Assembly: GCF_019623905.1 (NCBI RefSeq)
Contig: NZ_CP069370.1
Location: 2,666,001 to 2,730,000, forward strand
Length of the DNA: 64,000 nucleotides
Direction: 5' to 3'
Origin: Neotabrizicola shimadae
GTDB taxonomy: Bacteria; Pseudomonadota; Alphaproteobacteria; Rhodobacterales; Rhodobacteraceae
Shown here: piece by piece, positions 10,120 through 18,153 of the stretch
Position numbering within the stretch: the first letter of the stretch is position 1
Layout: each line of letters opens with the position of its first letter
Notes under the pieces: generated by a model
What the model saw: only the letters and a program-made list of their open reading frames with translations
Told to the model about the DNA's origin: nothing
Databases searched by the model: none
Program-made: the position numbers and the translations under genes

Positions 10120-10976
10120 CGCAGCACCGGGTCGAAACGGTCCTTCAGCCCCTCGCCCAGTTGGGAAAAGGACAGGACGGTCAGGAACAAAGCCACCAAA
10201 GGAAAGACCAGCACCCACCAGGCCTGGTGGATGGACGTCCGCCCCTCGGCGATCATCCCGCCCCAGGTCGGCGCATCGGTGGAAATCGACAGGTTCACGA
10301 AACTCAGGATCGCCTCCACGATCACGGCAATGCCCATCTCCAGCGTCAGAAGCACCACGATGGTGGGCGCCACATTGGGCAGTATCTCGCGAACCATGGT
10401 GCCAAGACGCCCCCGCCCGGCGACGCGGGCCGAAGCGACATAGTCCATCGCCCCCTGCCCCATCGCTTCTGCCCGCACCACCCGGGCAAAGCGCGTCCAG
10501 TCGATCAGCACGATGGCCAGGATGATCGAATGCAGCCCCGGCCCCAGCACGGCCACCAGCAGGATGGAAAACAAGACCGGCGGAAAGGCCATCCAGATGT
10601 CGATCAGGCGAGAGATCACGAGGTCCACCCAGCCCCGCAAAAACCCGGCCAGAAGGCCAAGCGTCGCGCCGACAAGGCAGGTCACCGTGCCGGCGATCAG
10701 CGCCACCATGAGCGCGATCCGCGCGCCATAGATGATGCGCGACAGCACGTCCCGGCCCAGCGAATCCGTCCCCAGCCAGAAGCCCGGCTCCGACCCCGCC
10801 TCCCAGAAGGGCGGCAGACGTCCCAGCATCAGGTCCTGCATCAAGGGATCCTGCGGCGCGATCAGGGGCGCAAACACCGCCACCAGCACCAGCAGGGTCA
10901 GCCAGCCGGCCGACAGCCACAGCCGCGCCCCCGCCCGGCGCTTTACCGCGCCCCGTCCATCGGTCAGGTCAGCCAT
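10116..10976 (-). CDS. ABC transporter permease (OppC/DppC-like)
   Basis: Integral membrane permease of 286 residues with about six helices. The N-terminal PepT motif FWLGTDSLGRDVLSRIIYGAR is followed by the EAA loop (EAMGQGAMDYVASARVAG). It forms the translocation channel with the OppB-like partner; the two genes overlap by 8 nt and the downstream ATPase by 4 nt, so the operon is translationally coupled. Confidence 0.92.
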   Translation of the reverse strand: MADLTDGRGAVKRRAGARLWLSAGWLTLLVLVAVFAPLIAPQDPLMQDLMLGRLPPFWEAGSEPGFWLGTDSLGRDVLSRIIYGARIALMVALIAGTVTCLVGATLGLLAGFLRGWVDLVISRLIDIWMAFPPVLFSILLVAVLGPGLHSIILAIVLIDWTRFARVVRAEAMGQGAMDYVASARVAGRGRLGTMVREILPNVAPTIVVLLTLEMGIAVIVEAILSFVNLSISTDAPTWGGMIAEGRTSIHQAWWVLVFPLVALFLTVLSFSQLGEGLKDRFDPVLR

Positions 10977-11979
10977 GGCGCAGCCTCGGGTTCAGCACGG
11001 TGTACAGAAGGTCCACGATCAGGTTCACGCCCGTGAAGATCACCGCGAACAGGATCACGATGCCCTGGATCAGCGGCAGGTCGCGGTTGATCACCGCGTC
11101 GATGGCCAGGTTGCCCAGGCCCTCATAGGAAAACAGCCGCTCGATGATCACCGTGCCGCCGATGAGGAAGGTGAACTGCACCCCCACCAGCGTCAGCGTC
11201 GGCAAGATCGCATTCGGCAGCGCCTCGCGCAGGATCACATGGTTCTCGCCATAGCCCTTGGTGCGCGACAGCGTGACGTAATCCAGGTGCATGGTTTCCT
11301 TCAGGCTCTGCTTCAACAGCTGCGCGATCACCGCCGAAAGCGGGATCGCCAGCGCCAGGGCCGGCATGAACATGTGGCTCACGATGTCGGCCCACAGGTC
11401 GAAACGCAGCCGAGCCAGGCTTTCGAACAGGTAGAAATCAGTGGTGAACGGCAGTTGCAGCGACGGCGTCACCCGGCCCGAGATATGGAACACGGGCATC
11501 AGCACGCCAAAGGCCAGGATCAGGATCAGCCCCCACAGGAAATCTGGGATCGACAGCGCCATGCCATTGGCCACGTCGATGGCGCCCTCCACCTTCGTGC
11601 CGCGCGTCCGCGTGCCCATCAGCGCGAGCGTGCCGCCGATCGCGACCGCGATCACCAACGCCATGATCGACAGTTCCAGCGTCGCCGGCAGCCGCCCCAG
11701 CACCAGAGCCAGCACCGGCTGGCGCGTGGTGATCGAGGTACCGAAATCGCCATGCAGCACCCCGCCCGCCCAGATCAGGAACTGCTGGAAAATCGGTTTG
11801 TCCAGCCCGTAAAGGGCACTCAGCCGCGCGATGTCCTCATCGGTCGCGCCGGGCGGCAGCATCATGGCAATCGGATTGCCGGGAACGACGCGGATCACGA
11901 CAAACACGATCACCGCCACGCCGATCAGCGTGACAGCCGTGGTCGCCAGCCGCAAAAGGAAGGTCCGGAAAAGGCGCAT
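10969..11979 (-). CDS. ABC transporter permease (OppB/DppB-like)
   Basis: Integral membrane permease of 336 residues with the family's N-terminal RLATTAVTLIGVAVIVFVVI helix, the PGNPIA motif in the periplasmic loop, and the EAA loop (DYVTLSRTKGYGENHVI). Partner of the OppC-like subunit. It lies 104 nt downstream of the binding-protein gene, with a strong hairpin in the gap, which is the usual arrangement for making more binding protein than membrane subunits. Confidence 0.92.
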   Translation of the reverse strand: MRLFRTFLLRLATTAVTLIGVAVIVFVVIRVVPGNPIAMMLPPGATDEDIARLSALYGLDKPIFQQFLIWAGGVLHGDFGTSITTRQPVLALVLGRLPATLELSIMALVIAVAIGGTLALMGTRTRGTKVEGAIDVANGMALSIPDFLWGLILILAFGVLMPVFHISGRVTPSLQLPFTTDFYLFESLARLRFDLWADIVSHMFMPALALAIPLSAVIAQLLKQSLKETMHLDYVTLSRTKGYGENHVILREALPNAILPTLTLVGVQFTFLIGGTVIIERLFSYEGLGNLAIDAVINRDLPLIQGIVILFAVIFTGVNLIVDLLYTVLNPRLRHG

Positions 11980-12045
11980 GTGCCCGTCTATCTCGAAGCG
12001 GGCCCGAGGCCTCTTCTTCCGTTCTCAAATATCCTGCGGGGGGTC

Positions 12046-12068
12046 CGGGGGGCGCAAAGCCCCCCGGC
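12046..12068 (-). terminator. GC hairpin between binding-protein and permease genes
   Basis: Perfect 9-bp inverted repeat CCGGGGGGC / GCCCCCCGG with a 5-nt loop, in the gap between the solute-binding-protein gene and the permease genes. There is no T-run, so it is more likely a partial terminator or mRNA 3'-end stabiliser than a full stop. Next to it, at 12014-12033 on the minus strand, is ATATTTGAGAACGGAAGAAG, a motif that recurs near 42720. Confidence 0.6.
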
Positions 12069-12083
12069 TTCTCCGCAAGGGCC

Positions 12084-13607
12084 TCAGCCCCGCTTCATCA
12101 GCGCCGGCAACAGCGCGCCCGAGGCGTGCGGCGTCACCACCACGCCCGGTGCAACCAGGATCGGCTGCACATATTGCAGCACCGGGATCACCAGCGCGTT
12201 GTCGGCGATGTACTTGTCCACCGCCTTCCAGCCCGCGATCCGCTTGGCCTCGTCCGGCTCGCCCCACAAGGGCCCGATCATGGCGATCAGCTCCTCGCCG
12301 TCCCAGACCGAATGCGGCGAAGGCCCGAACATGGCAAAGCCCGTCGAGGTCGTGGGATCGCCCACCGAATTGCCCCAGTTGTAGAAGGCCATCGGCGCCA
12401 GTTGGTCGGCCGCGCGCAGCTCGTAGTGCTTGGCGATCTCGTAGACCTCGATCTCGGCCTCGATCCCCACCTTGCGCCACATGCCGACGATGGCCTGGAT
12501 CATCTCGTAATCCTTGGGCTTGAAGCCCTTGGTGGTCTGGATCGTGAACTTCACCGGATTGTCCACGCTGTAGCCGCTCGCCGCCAGCAGCTCCACCGCC
12601 TTGGCCGGGTCGTAAGGCACGGTGATCGAGGCATCGAAGGCCTCGTATTCCGGAGTCTCCAGCGTGTCGATCTTCACGCCATAGCCCGACAGAAGCCGGT
12701 CGATGATCAGCTGCTTGTCGATGGCCAGCGCCGCGGCCATGCGCACGTTCGGGTCCTTCATCGGATCCGTGTCGTTGATGAAGATCATCCCGATATCGGA
12801 AATCGGATGCGCCACGCCCGTCAGCGGCCCGCCCTTCAGCCGGTCGTATTCCTCGTAGGGCATCTCCAGCGTGACATGGCTGTTGCCCGATTCCACCTCG
12901 GCCACCCGCGCCGCCGCATCGGGCACGAACTTGATCGTCACCGTGTCGAACTCGGGCTTGCCGCCCCAGTAGCTCTCGTTCGCCTTCAGCCGCACAAAGG
13001 CGTTGCGCTCGAACTTCTCCACCTTGTAGGGCCCGGTGCCGATGGGTGCAGCCTCGAACCCTTCGGCCCCCACCTTCTCGTAATAGGCCTTCGGCAGAAC
13101 GTAGCCGGTCAGGAAATACATCCACTTGAAGATCGTCGGGTCGAACTGCACCACATCGGCAATCACCCGGTTGCCCTCGACCCGGTGGTTCGCCAGCGTC
13201 CCCCAGACGAACTGGATCGGGCTGCCCGTCGCCGGGTCCGCCACGCGCGCCAGGTTCCAGGCCACATCCTCTGCGGTGAACGGGCTGCCGTCATGCCAGG
13301 TCACGCCCTCGCGCACGTCCATCCAGACCTGCGTGCGGTCGTCGTTCCAGCCCCAGGCCGTCAGCAGGCCCGGCGCCGGCTTCAGGTCGGGCAATTGCTG
13401 GATGTACTGGTCGAAGACCGACTGGTAGATGCCCTGGATCGTCGGGTTCACCGCGCTTGGCCCTGTCGTCGGGTCCCAGGACGGCAGCGTCACGTTATAG
13501 GCGATCACCAGTTCGTCGATCTCCTGCGCCAGGATGGGCAGGCCGGTCACGCCAAGCGCGGCCGTTGCGGCAGACAGCTTCATCAGGCTGCGGCGGTTGA
13601 GGTTCAT
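12084..13607 (-). CDS. ABC transporter substrate-binding protein, family 5 (Tat signal)
   Basis: Periplasmic solute-binding protein of 507 residues, SBP_bac_5 family (peptides, opines, some small aromatics or metals). It begins with a twin-arginine-like leader (NRRSLMKLSAATAALGVTG, cleavage near the LAQE segment), so export may use Tat. Family motifs seen: LLTAWGWNDDRTQVW, then VREGVTWHDGSPFTAEDV. SD AGGGAAA precedes the ATG. The FAD oxidoreductase gene lies 33 nt upstream on the same strand, linking this importer to the catabolic cluster. The ligand is unknown; an indole-derived acid is an inference from context. Confidence 0.9.
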   Translation of the reverse strand: MNLNRRSLMKLSAATAALGVTGLPILAQEIDELVIAYNVTLPSWDPTTGPSAVNPTIQGIYQSVFDQYIQQLPDLKPAPGLLTAWGWNDDRTQVWMDVREGVTWHDGSPFTAEDVAWNLARVADPATGSPIQFVWGTLANHRVEGNRVIADVVQFDPTIFKWMYFLTGYVLPKAYYEKVGAEGFEAAPIGTGPYKVEKFERNAFVRLKANESYWGGKPEFDTVTIKFVPDAAARVAEVESGNSHVTLEMPYEEYDRLKGGPLTGVAHPISDIGMIFINDTDPMKDPNVRMAAALAIDKQLIIDRLLSGYGVKIDTLETPEYEAFDASITVPYDPAKAVELLAASGYSVDNPVKFTIQTTKGFKPKDYEMIQAIVGMWRKVGIEAEIEVYEIAKHYELRAADQLAPMAFYNWGNSVGDPTTSTGFAMFGPSPHSVWDGEELIAMIGPLWGEPDEAKRIAGWKAVDKYIADNALVIPVLQYVQPILVAPGVVVTPHASGALLPALMKRG

Positions 13608-13640
13608 GGTCGTTTCCCTGTTGGTTGGTCTTGTTGTCGT

Positions 13641-15209
13641 TCAGTCGCCGGCGAGTTTCCGCGCCAGAAGATAGCCCGGCCCCGCGCCGGTGCCGGCGCC
13701 GGGCCAGACCCCCGCGCCGGTGAGGAACAGCCCGGCGATGGGGGTCGTGCCATCGGCATGGCCCCGCGCCGGACGATACAGGAAATTCTGCGCCAGATGG
13801 TGGCTGCCGCAGATCTGGTCGCCCCCCACCAGGTTGGGGTTGTCCGCCTCCAGAGCCTCGGGCGTCACCACCTGCTGGCCGAGGATCCGTTCGCCGATGC
13901 CCGGCGCATGGGCCTCCAGGATCGCCAGCGCCCGGTCGGCGAAGGGTCGCGCCGCGGTGGCCCAGTCGGTCGCCCCGATCCGCCCCGCTGCATCGCCCGC
14001 AATCACGCCCGGCGCCATGCGCACCTGCACCCACAGCACATGATGCCCCTCCGGCGCGCGCGACGGGTCCACCACCGTGGGCTGGCCCACCACCAGGATC
14101 GGCTCGTCCGGCAGAAGCCCGGCCTTGGCCTGGGCATAGGTCCGCGCCATCTGGTCCAGCGAGGGCGCGATATGCACATAGGCAAACTGCTTCAGCGCCT
14201 CGCCCGCCTTCCAGTCCGGCAGCCGGTCCACCGCCAGGTGAATCATCATCGTCCCCGGCGCATGCTGAAACCGCGCCATCGCCCCGTCGAAGGCCGGCGT
14301 CGTGCCCCCGGTCAGCCGCGGCAGCGCCCCCGGCGCCACCCCGGCAATCACCGCACGCCGCGCCGTCACCACGCGGCCATCCGCCAGTTCGATCCCAGTC
14401 GCCTTGCCGCCCGAATGAATCACCCGCGCCACCGGCGCCCCGGTCTCCACCACGCCGCCACGCGCCCGGATCGCCGCCACCAGCGCGGTGATGATCGTGT
14501 CCGCCCCACCCTTGCCCAGCGCCATGCCGAAGGCCTGGCCCGCCATGCCCTCCAGATAGGGAAACAGCGCCCCGCCCGCGACATCGGGGGCAAAGTCCAG
14601 ATGCATCCCCCAGGCGCCCAGCATGGCCCGGACGTGAGGATGCTCGAACGTCCCGTCCAGCCATTCGCGCGGCGAGGACAAGAGGAACTTCCCCAGGTCG
14701 CCCGACCCGGCCAGCCCCTTCGCCCGCCATGTTTTGAACATGAAAGATGTAATTGCACGTATTTTCATCGGGCTGCCCAAAAGCCCGAACAGATGCGGAG
14801 CCTCGGCGCCGAATCCGGCCATCAGCCGCGCCCAGGTCTCCGAATCAGCCGCCGAAAGCCGGGCGATGGCGTCGGCGGTTTCCGTGCCGACGGTGGACAC
14901 GCCCACCCAGGACCCATCCGGAAAGGACGAGGCGAAGGGCCGCGCCGCCGGCACGAAGGCACAGCCATGCCCTGCCAATTCCGCCGCATAGGCCTTGTGG
15001 AACGCACTTCCGGCGAACAAGGACAGGTTCATCGCCGCCCAGTCATGCCGGAATCCGGGCAGGGTGTATTCGCCGGTCTTCACCGCACCGCCCGCCACCG
15101 GGTTGCGCTCGAACACGCCGACTTTCCAGCCCTTGGCCGACAGGTGCAGCGCAGCGGCCAGGGCATTGTGGCCCGCTCCGATCAGCACCGCATCAAAGGT
15201 TTCGCTCAC
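13641..15209 (-). CDS. FAD-dependent oxidoreductase, phytoene-desaturase-like
   Basis: Amine-oxidase/phytoene-desaturase-fold flavoprotein of about 522 residues. The N-terminal dinucleotide motif (AVLIGAGHNALAAALHLS) and the glutamate of FERNPVAGG bind FAD. The C-terminal FAD motif is TGAGVWPGAGTGAG. It is paralogous along its length to the product of 16127-17683: both share GF-H-D after the FAD motif and NLVGGD near the end. The GTG at 15209 is preferred, since it has GGGGAG 7 nt upstream. First gene of the leftward ABC-importer operon and divergent from the isatin-hydrolase-like gene. A candidate for dehydrogenating an indolic intermediate such as dioxindole; that is inference. Confidence 0.8.
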   Translation of the reverse strand: MSETFDAVLIGAGHNALAAALHLSAKGWKVGVFERNPVAGGAVKTGEYTLPGFRHDWAAMNLSLFAGSAFHKAYAAELAGHGCAFVPAARPFASSFPDGSWVGVSTVGTETADAIARLSAADSETWARLMAGFGAEAPHLFGLLGSPMKIRAITSFMFKTWRAKGLAGSGDLGKFLLSSPREWLDGTFEHPHVRAMLGAWGMHLDFAPDVAGGALFPYLEGMAGQAFGMALGKGGADTIITALVAAIRARGGVVETGAPVARVIHSGGKATGIELADGRVVTARRAVIAGVAPGALPRLTGGTTPAFDGAMARFQHAPGTMMIHLAVDRLPDWKAGEALKQFAYVHIAPSLDQMARTYAQAKAGLLPDEPILVVGQPTVVDPSRAPEGHHVLWVQVRMAPGVIAGDAAGRIGATDWATAARPFADRALAILEAHAPGIGERILGQQVVTPEALEADNPNLVGGDQICGSHHLAQNFLYRPARGHADGTTPIAGLFLTGAGVWPGAGTGAGPGYLLARKLAGD

Positions 15210-15237
15210 GCCTCGGCTCCCCGGTTGCCGCAAGGAT

Positions 15238-15253
15238 ATTTGCAAATGCATTT
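15238..15253. promoter_or_regulatory. Overlapping palindromes, candidate operator in the divergent promoter
   Basis: ATTTGCAAAT (15238-15247) and AAATGCATTT (15244-15253) are both perfect 10-bp palindromes and overlap, in an AT-rich patch within a GC-rich gap. They sit 29 nt upstream of one start (15209) and 85 nt upstream of the other (15339). The size and placement suit the MarR-family regulator encoded in the rightward operon at 17680. Confidence 0.5.
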
Positions 15254-15338
15254 AATTGTGTCTAGCATGATTCCATCAAGCGGCCGCAGCGCCGCCAGGG
15301 CCGGGCAAAGGCGCAGGCCGCAACACAGGGAGAGTTGG

Positions 15339-16121
15339 ATGACCATTCTGAACGATCTGGCGAAGATGCTCGCCTCGGGCGGGATCGAGGTGGTGGATTG
15401 CACGGGCGTGCTTGGCCCGAACACCCCGCTTCTGAAACTGCCGCCGGATTTCGCGCGCGACACCCCGCCGGTGAAGATCCACCGTATCAGCGAGTACGAC
15501 AAGGACGGCCCCTTCTGGGCCTGGAACTGGCTGGAACTTGGCGAACATTCCGGCACGCATTTCGACGCGCCCCATCACTGGATCACCGGCAAGGACTATC
15601 CGGACGGCTTCACCGACACGCTGAATGTCCAGCGTCTTGTCGCCCCGGTCAACGTGCTGGATTTCAGCGCCGAATGTGGCGCCGACCCCGATTTCCTGCT
15701 GACCATCGACCATGTGAAGGCGTGGGAAGCCAAGCATGGGCAGATCAACGCCGGCGAATGGGTGGTCCTGCGTTCGGACTGGGACAAGCGCGCCCATGAC
15801 GAGAACCTGTTCCTGAACGCCAACGAGACCGGCCCGCACACGCCGGGGCCGACCGCCGAGGTTATCGAATACCTCATCTCCAAGGGCATCGTGGGCTGGG
15901 GCAGCCAGTGCATCGGCACCGATGCGGGCCAGGCCGGCGGCATGACCCCGCCCTATCCGGCGCACAACCTTCTGCACAAGAACAACTGCTTCGGCCTCGC
16001 CTCGCTCGCCAACCTCGACAAGCTGCCGCCCAAGGGCGCCATCCTGATCGCGGCGCCCCTGAAGATCGAACACGGCACCGGTTCGCCCATCCGCGCGCTG
16101 GCGCTGGTCGCGCGGGGCTAA
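15339..16121 (+). CDS. Cyclase-family metal hydrolase, isatin hydrolase-like
   Basis: A 260-residue member of the cyclase/kynurenine-formamidase family. The metal-binding signature HSGTHFDAPHH (H70, H74, D76, H80) is intact. The longer segments WNWLELGEHSG, FLLTIDHVKAWE, VGTDAGQ-type (here IGTDAGQAGG) and LPPKGAILIAAPLKI match my recollection of the Mn-dependent isatin hydrolases described from Labrenzia, which open isatin to isatinate. Kynurenine formamidase would be the alternative. SD GGGAGAG precedes the ATG. First gene of an operon with a FAD oxidoreductase, MarR and IorAB, next to an indole-oxygenase module, which favours the isatin assignment. Confidence 0.75.
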   Translation: MTILNDLAKMLASGGIEVVDCTGVLGPNTPLLKLPPDFARDTPPVKIHRISEYDKDGPFWAWNWLELGEHSGTHFDAPHHWITGKDYPDGFTDTLNVQRLVAPVNVLDFSAECGADPDFLLTIDHVKAWEAKHGQINAGEWVVLRSDWDKRAHDENLFLNANETGPHTPGPTAEVIEYLISKGIVGWGSQCIGTDAGQAGGMTPPYPAHNLLHKNNCFGLASLANLDKLPPKGAILIAAPLKIEHGTGSPIRALALVARG

Positions 16122-16126
16122 GGCGG

Positions 16127-17683
16127 ATGAAGCCAGATCACGTCATCATCGGCTCCGGCATCAACGCCCTTGTCGCCGCGGCCCTCCTGTCGCTCAAGGG
16201 CGACAAGGTGTTGGTGCTGGAGCGGTCCGATGTGCCCGGCGGGTGCCTCCGGACCGAGGAGATCACCCTCCCCGGCTTCCACCATGACGTGATGGCCGCA
16301 ACCTTCGTACTGTTCATGACCGGCCCGGCGGGGGCCGCCCTTGGCCCCCACCTCGCCCGGCATGGTTTCGACTACTGCCACACGCCGCACCCGACCGCCG
16401 TGCTGCGCCCGGACGGGCAGGCGCTGGTGCTGACCACAGACCGCGCCGCCAATGTCGCCGCCTTCAACGCGCTCAGCCCCGGCGACGGCGATGCCCATGC
16501 CGCCGATGTCGGCGGCATCGAACGCGACGCGCCCTTCCTCTTCTCGCTGCTCGGGGGCCGGCTCTGGTCCTGGCCCACGGCGAAACTCTTGTTCTCGCAG
16601 GCCCGCAGTCGCGGGCTTCGGGGCCTGGCTGCCTGGTTCGGGCAGGCGCTCGTGCCCGCGCGCGGCTGGCTGGAAACCACCTACTCCCACCCCAATGTCC
16701 AGGCGCTTTTCGCGCCTTGGGTCCTGCATTGCGGCCTGACGCCCGAAAGCACCTATTCCGGCCAGATGGGCAAGGTCATCGCCTTCGCGCTGGAGGCCGC
16801 CGGCGCCCCCATCGCCAGAGGCGGTGCGGCGCAGGCAGTCAAGGCGTTCAAGGCGCTGATCGAGGAAAAGGGAGGCGCCATCCGTACCGTCGCCGAGGTG
16901 GACCGCATCCTTGTGTCGGGGGCCAAGGTCACTGGCGTTGCCCTCGCCTCGGGCGAGGAAATCGCCTGCCCCTCCGTCCTGGCCTCAGTCACCCCCGGCC
17001 AGTTGCAAGGCCGCCTCCTGCGGGACTCTGCCCCGCCGCAGGACAAGGCGGCGGCAAAGGCCTTCCGCCACGGCCGCGCCGATTTCCAGCTGCACTACGC
17101 GCTGGACCGCCCGCCCGAATGGCGCACGGCCGGCCTGGATAAGGTCGCCCTGATCCACCTCTCCGACGGCATCGACTCCGTCTCGAAATCCGCCAACGAA
17201 GCCGAGCGCGGCCTCCTGCCCGTCACCCCCACCATCTGCGTGGGCCAGCCCCACCGGCTGGACCCCTCGCGCTGCCCCGATGGCAAGGCCATTCTCTGGC
17301 TGCAAATCCCCGACGCCCCCCGCGTGCTGAAGGGCGACGCCGCCCGCAAGATCCCCACCACGGGGGAATGGGACGAAGCCACCCGCGAGGCCTTCGCCGA
17401 CCGCATCGAAGCCATCCTCAAACGCCACATCAAGGACTTCGAAGCCATCAAGCTCGCCCGCCGCGCCATCTCGCCCGCCGATCTGGAGGCGATGAACATC
17501 AACCTCGTGGGCGGCGACCCCTATGGCGGGCTCTGCTCCATCGACCAGTTCTTCCTCTGGCGCCCCTCCGCCAGCCCCGCCACGCCCATCCGCGGCCTGC
17601 ACCACATCGGCGCCTCAACCCACCCCGGACCCGGCCTCGGCGGCGGCTCGGGCTTCCTCGCGGCAAAGGTGCTTGGCGCATGA
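16127..17683 (+). CDS. FAD-dependent oxidoreductase, phytoene-desaturase-like (paralogue)
   Basis: Flavoprotein of 518 residues with N-terminal HVIIGSGINALVAAALLS and the ribose-binding glutamate in LERSDVPGG, and a C-terminal motif GASTHPGPGLGGGSG. Paralogue of the divergent gene at 13641-15209. Start is 5 nt after the hydrolase stop; its own stop overlaps the MarR start as ATGA. Position between a ring-opening hydrolase and an alpha-ketoacid oxidoreductase suggests it oxidises a pathway intermediate. Whether the two paralogues form a complex or act on different intermediates is not visible. Confidence 0.8.
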   Translation: MKPDHVIIGSGINALVAAALLSLKGDKVLVLERSDVPGGCLRTEEITLPGFHHDVMAATFVLFMTGPAGAALGPHLARHGFDYCHTPHPTAVLRPDGQALVLTTDRAANVAAFNALSPGDGDAHAADVGGIERDAPFLFSLLGGRLWSWPTAKLLFSQARSRGLRGLAAWFGQALVPARGWLETTYSHPNVQALFAPWVLHCGLTPESTYSGQMGKVIAFALEAAGAPIARGGAAQAVKAFKALIEEKGGAIRTVAEVDRILVSGAKVTGVALASGEEIACPSVLASVTPGQLQGRLLRDSAPPQDKAAAKAFRHGRADFQLHYALDRPPEWRTAGLDKVALIHLSDGIDSVSKSANEAERGLLPVTPTICVGQPHRLDPSRCPDGKAILWLQIPDAPRVLKGDAARKIPTTGEWDEATREAFADRIEAILKRHIKDFEAIKLARRAISPADLEAMNINLVGGDPYGGLCSIDQFFLWRPSASPATPIRGLHHIGASTHPGPGLGGGSGFLAAKVLGA

Positions 17684-18150
17684 CCGACCAAAGCCCGCCC
17701 CTCCCCCGCCTCGGCGAGATCGGCCTGTCGAACTACGCCCCATACCTCATGAACCGCATCATGGGCCGCTACAACGCGTCCCTGCGCGACGAGATGGCCC
17801 TCCTCGGCCTCACCACCCCCAAGATGCGCGCCCTCGCCGTCCTCTCGGTCGTCGAAGGCCCGCTCATCCGCGAGCTTGCCGTCTACGCCATCACCGACCC
17901 CTCCACCCTCTCCCGTGCGCTCGACCAGCTGGAACGCGACGGCCTCATCCGCCGCGAGGCCGACCCCGCCGACAGCCGCGCCACCCGCGTCCGCATCACC
18001 GAAGCCGGCCGCACCGCCTTCGATACGCTCTGGCCCCGCATGGCCGAAGCGAACGCCCGCATGTTCCGCGGCATCCCCGAGGACGAGCGCCGCGCCTTCG
18101 TGGCCACTCTCCAGAAGATGCTCACCAACATCCGCAAGCACGAGATCTGA
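17680..18150 (+). CDS. MarR-family transcriptional regulator
   Basis: Winged-helix regulator of 156 residues: dimerisation helices at both ends, the recognition region around residues 70-95 (DPSTLSRALDQLERDGLI) and the wing READPADSRATRVRITEAG. MarR proteins usually respond to aromatic ligands or acyl-CoAs and bind palindromes of 16-20 bp. The gene lies in the operon, so it is probably an autoregulator; the overlapping palindromes at 15238-15253 are the best operator candidate. Confidence 0.88.
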   Translation: MTDQSPPLPRLGEIGLSNYAPYLMNRIMGRYNASLRDEMALLGLTTPKMRALAVLSVVEGPLIRELAVYAITDPSTLSRALDQLERDGLIRREADPADSRATRVRITEAGRTAFDTLWPRMAEANARMFRGIPEDERRAFVATLQKMLTNIRKHEI

Positions 18151-18153
18151 GCC

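Noticed and set aside
10120-10920. N-terminal extension of the OppD-like ATPase frame
   Set aside because: This stretch overlaps the permease gene in another frame; the ATPase begins at 10119 with an ATGA overlap.
12126-15338. Long plus-strand frame running through the binding-protein and FAD genes into the cyclase gene
   Set aside because: Only the part from 15339 is real: it has a Shine-Dalgarno and the cyclase fold. The upstream part is Arg/His-rich antisense of two recognised genes.
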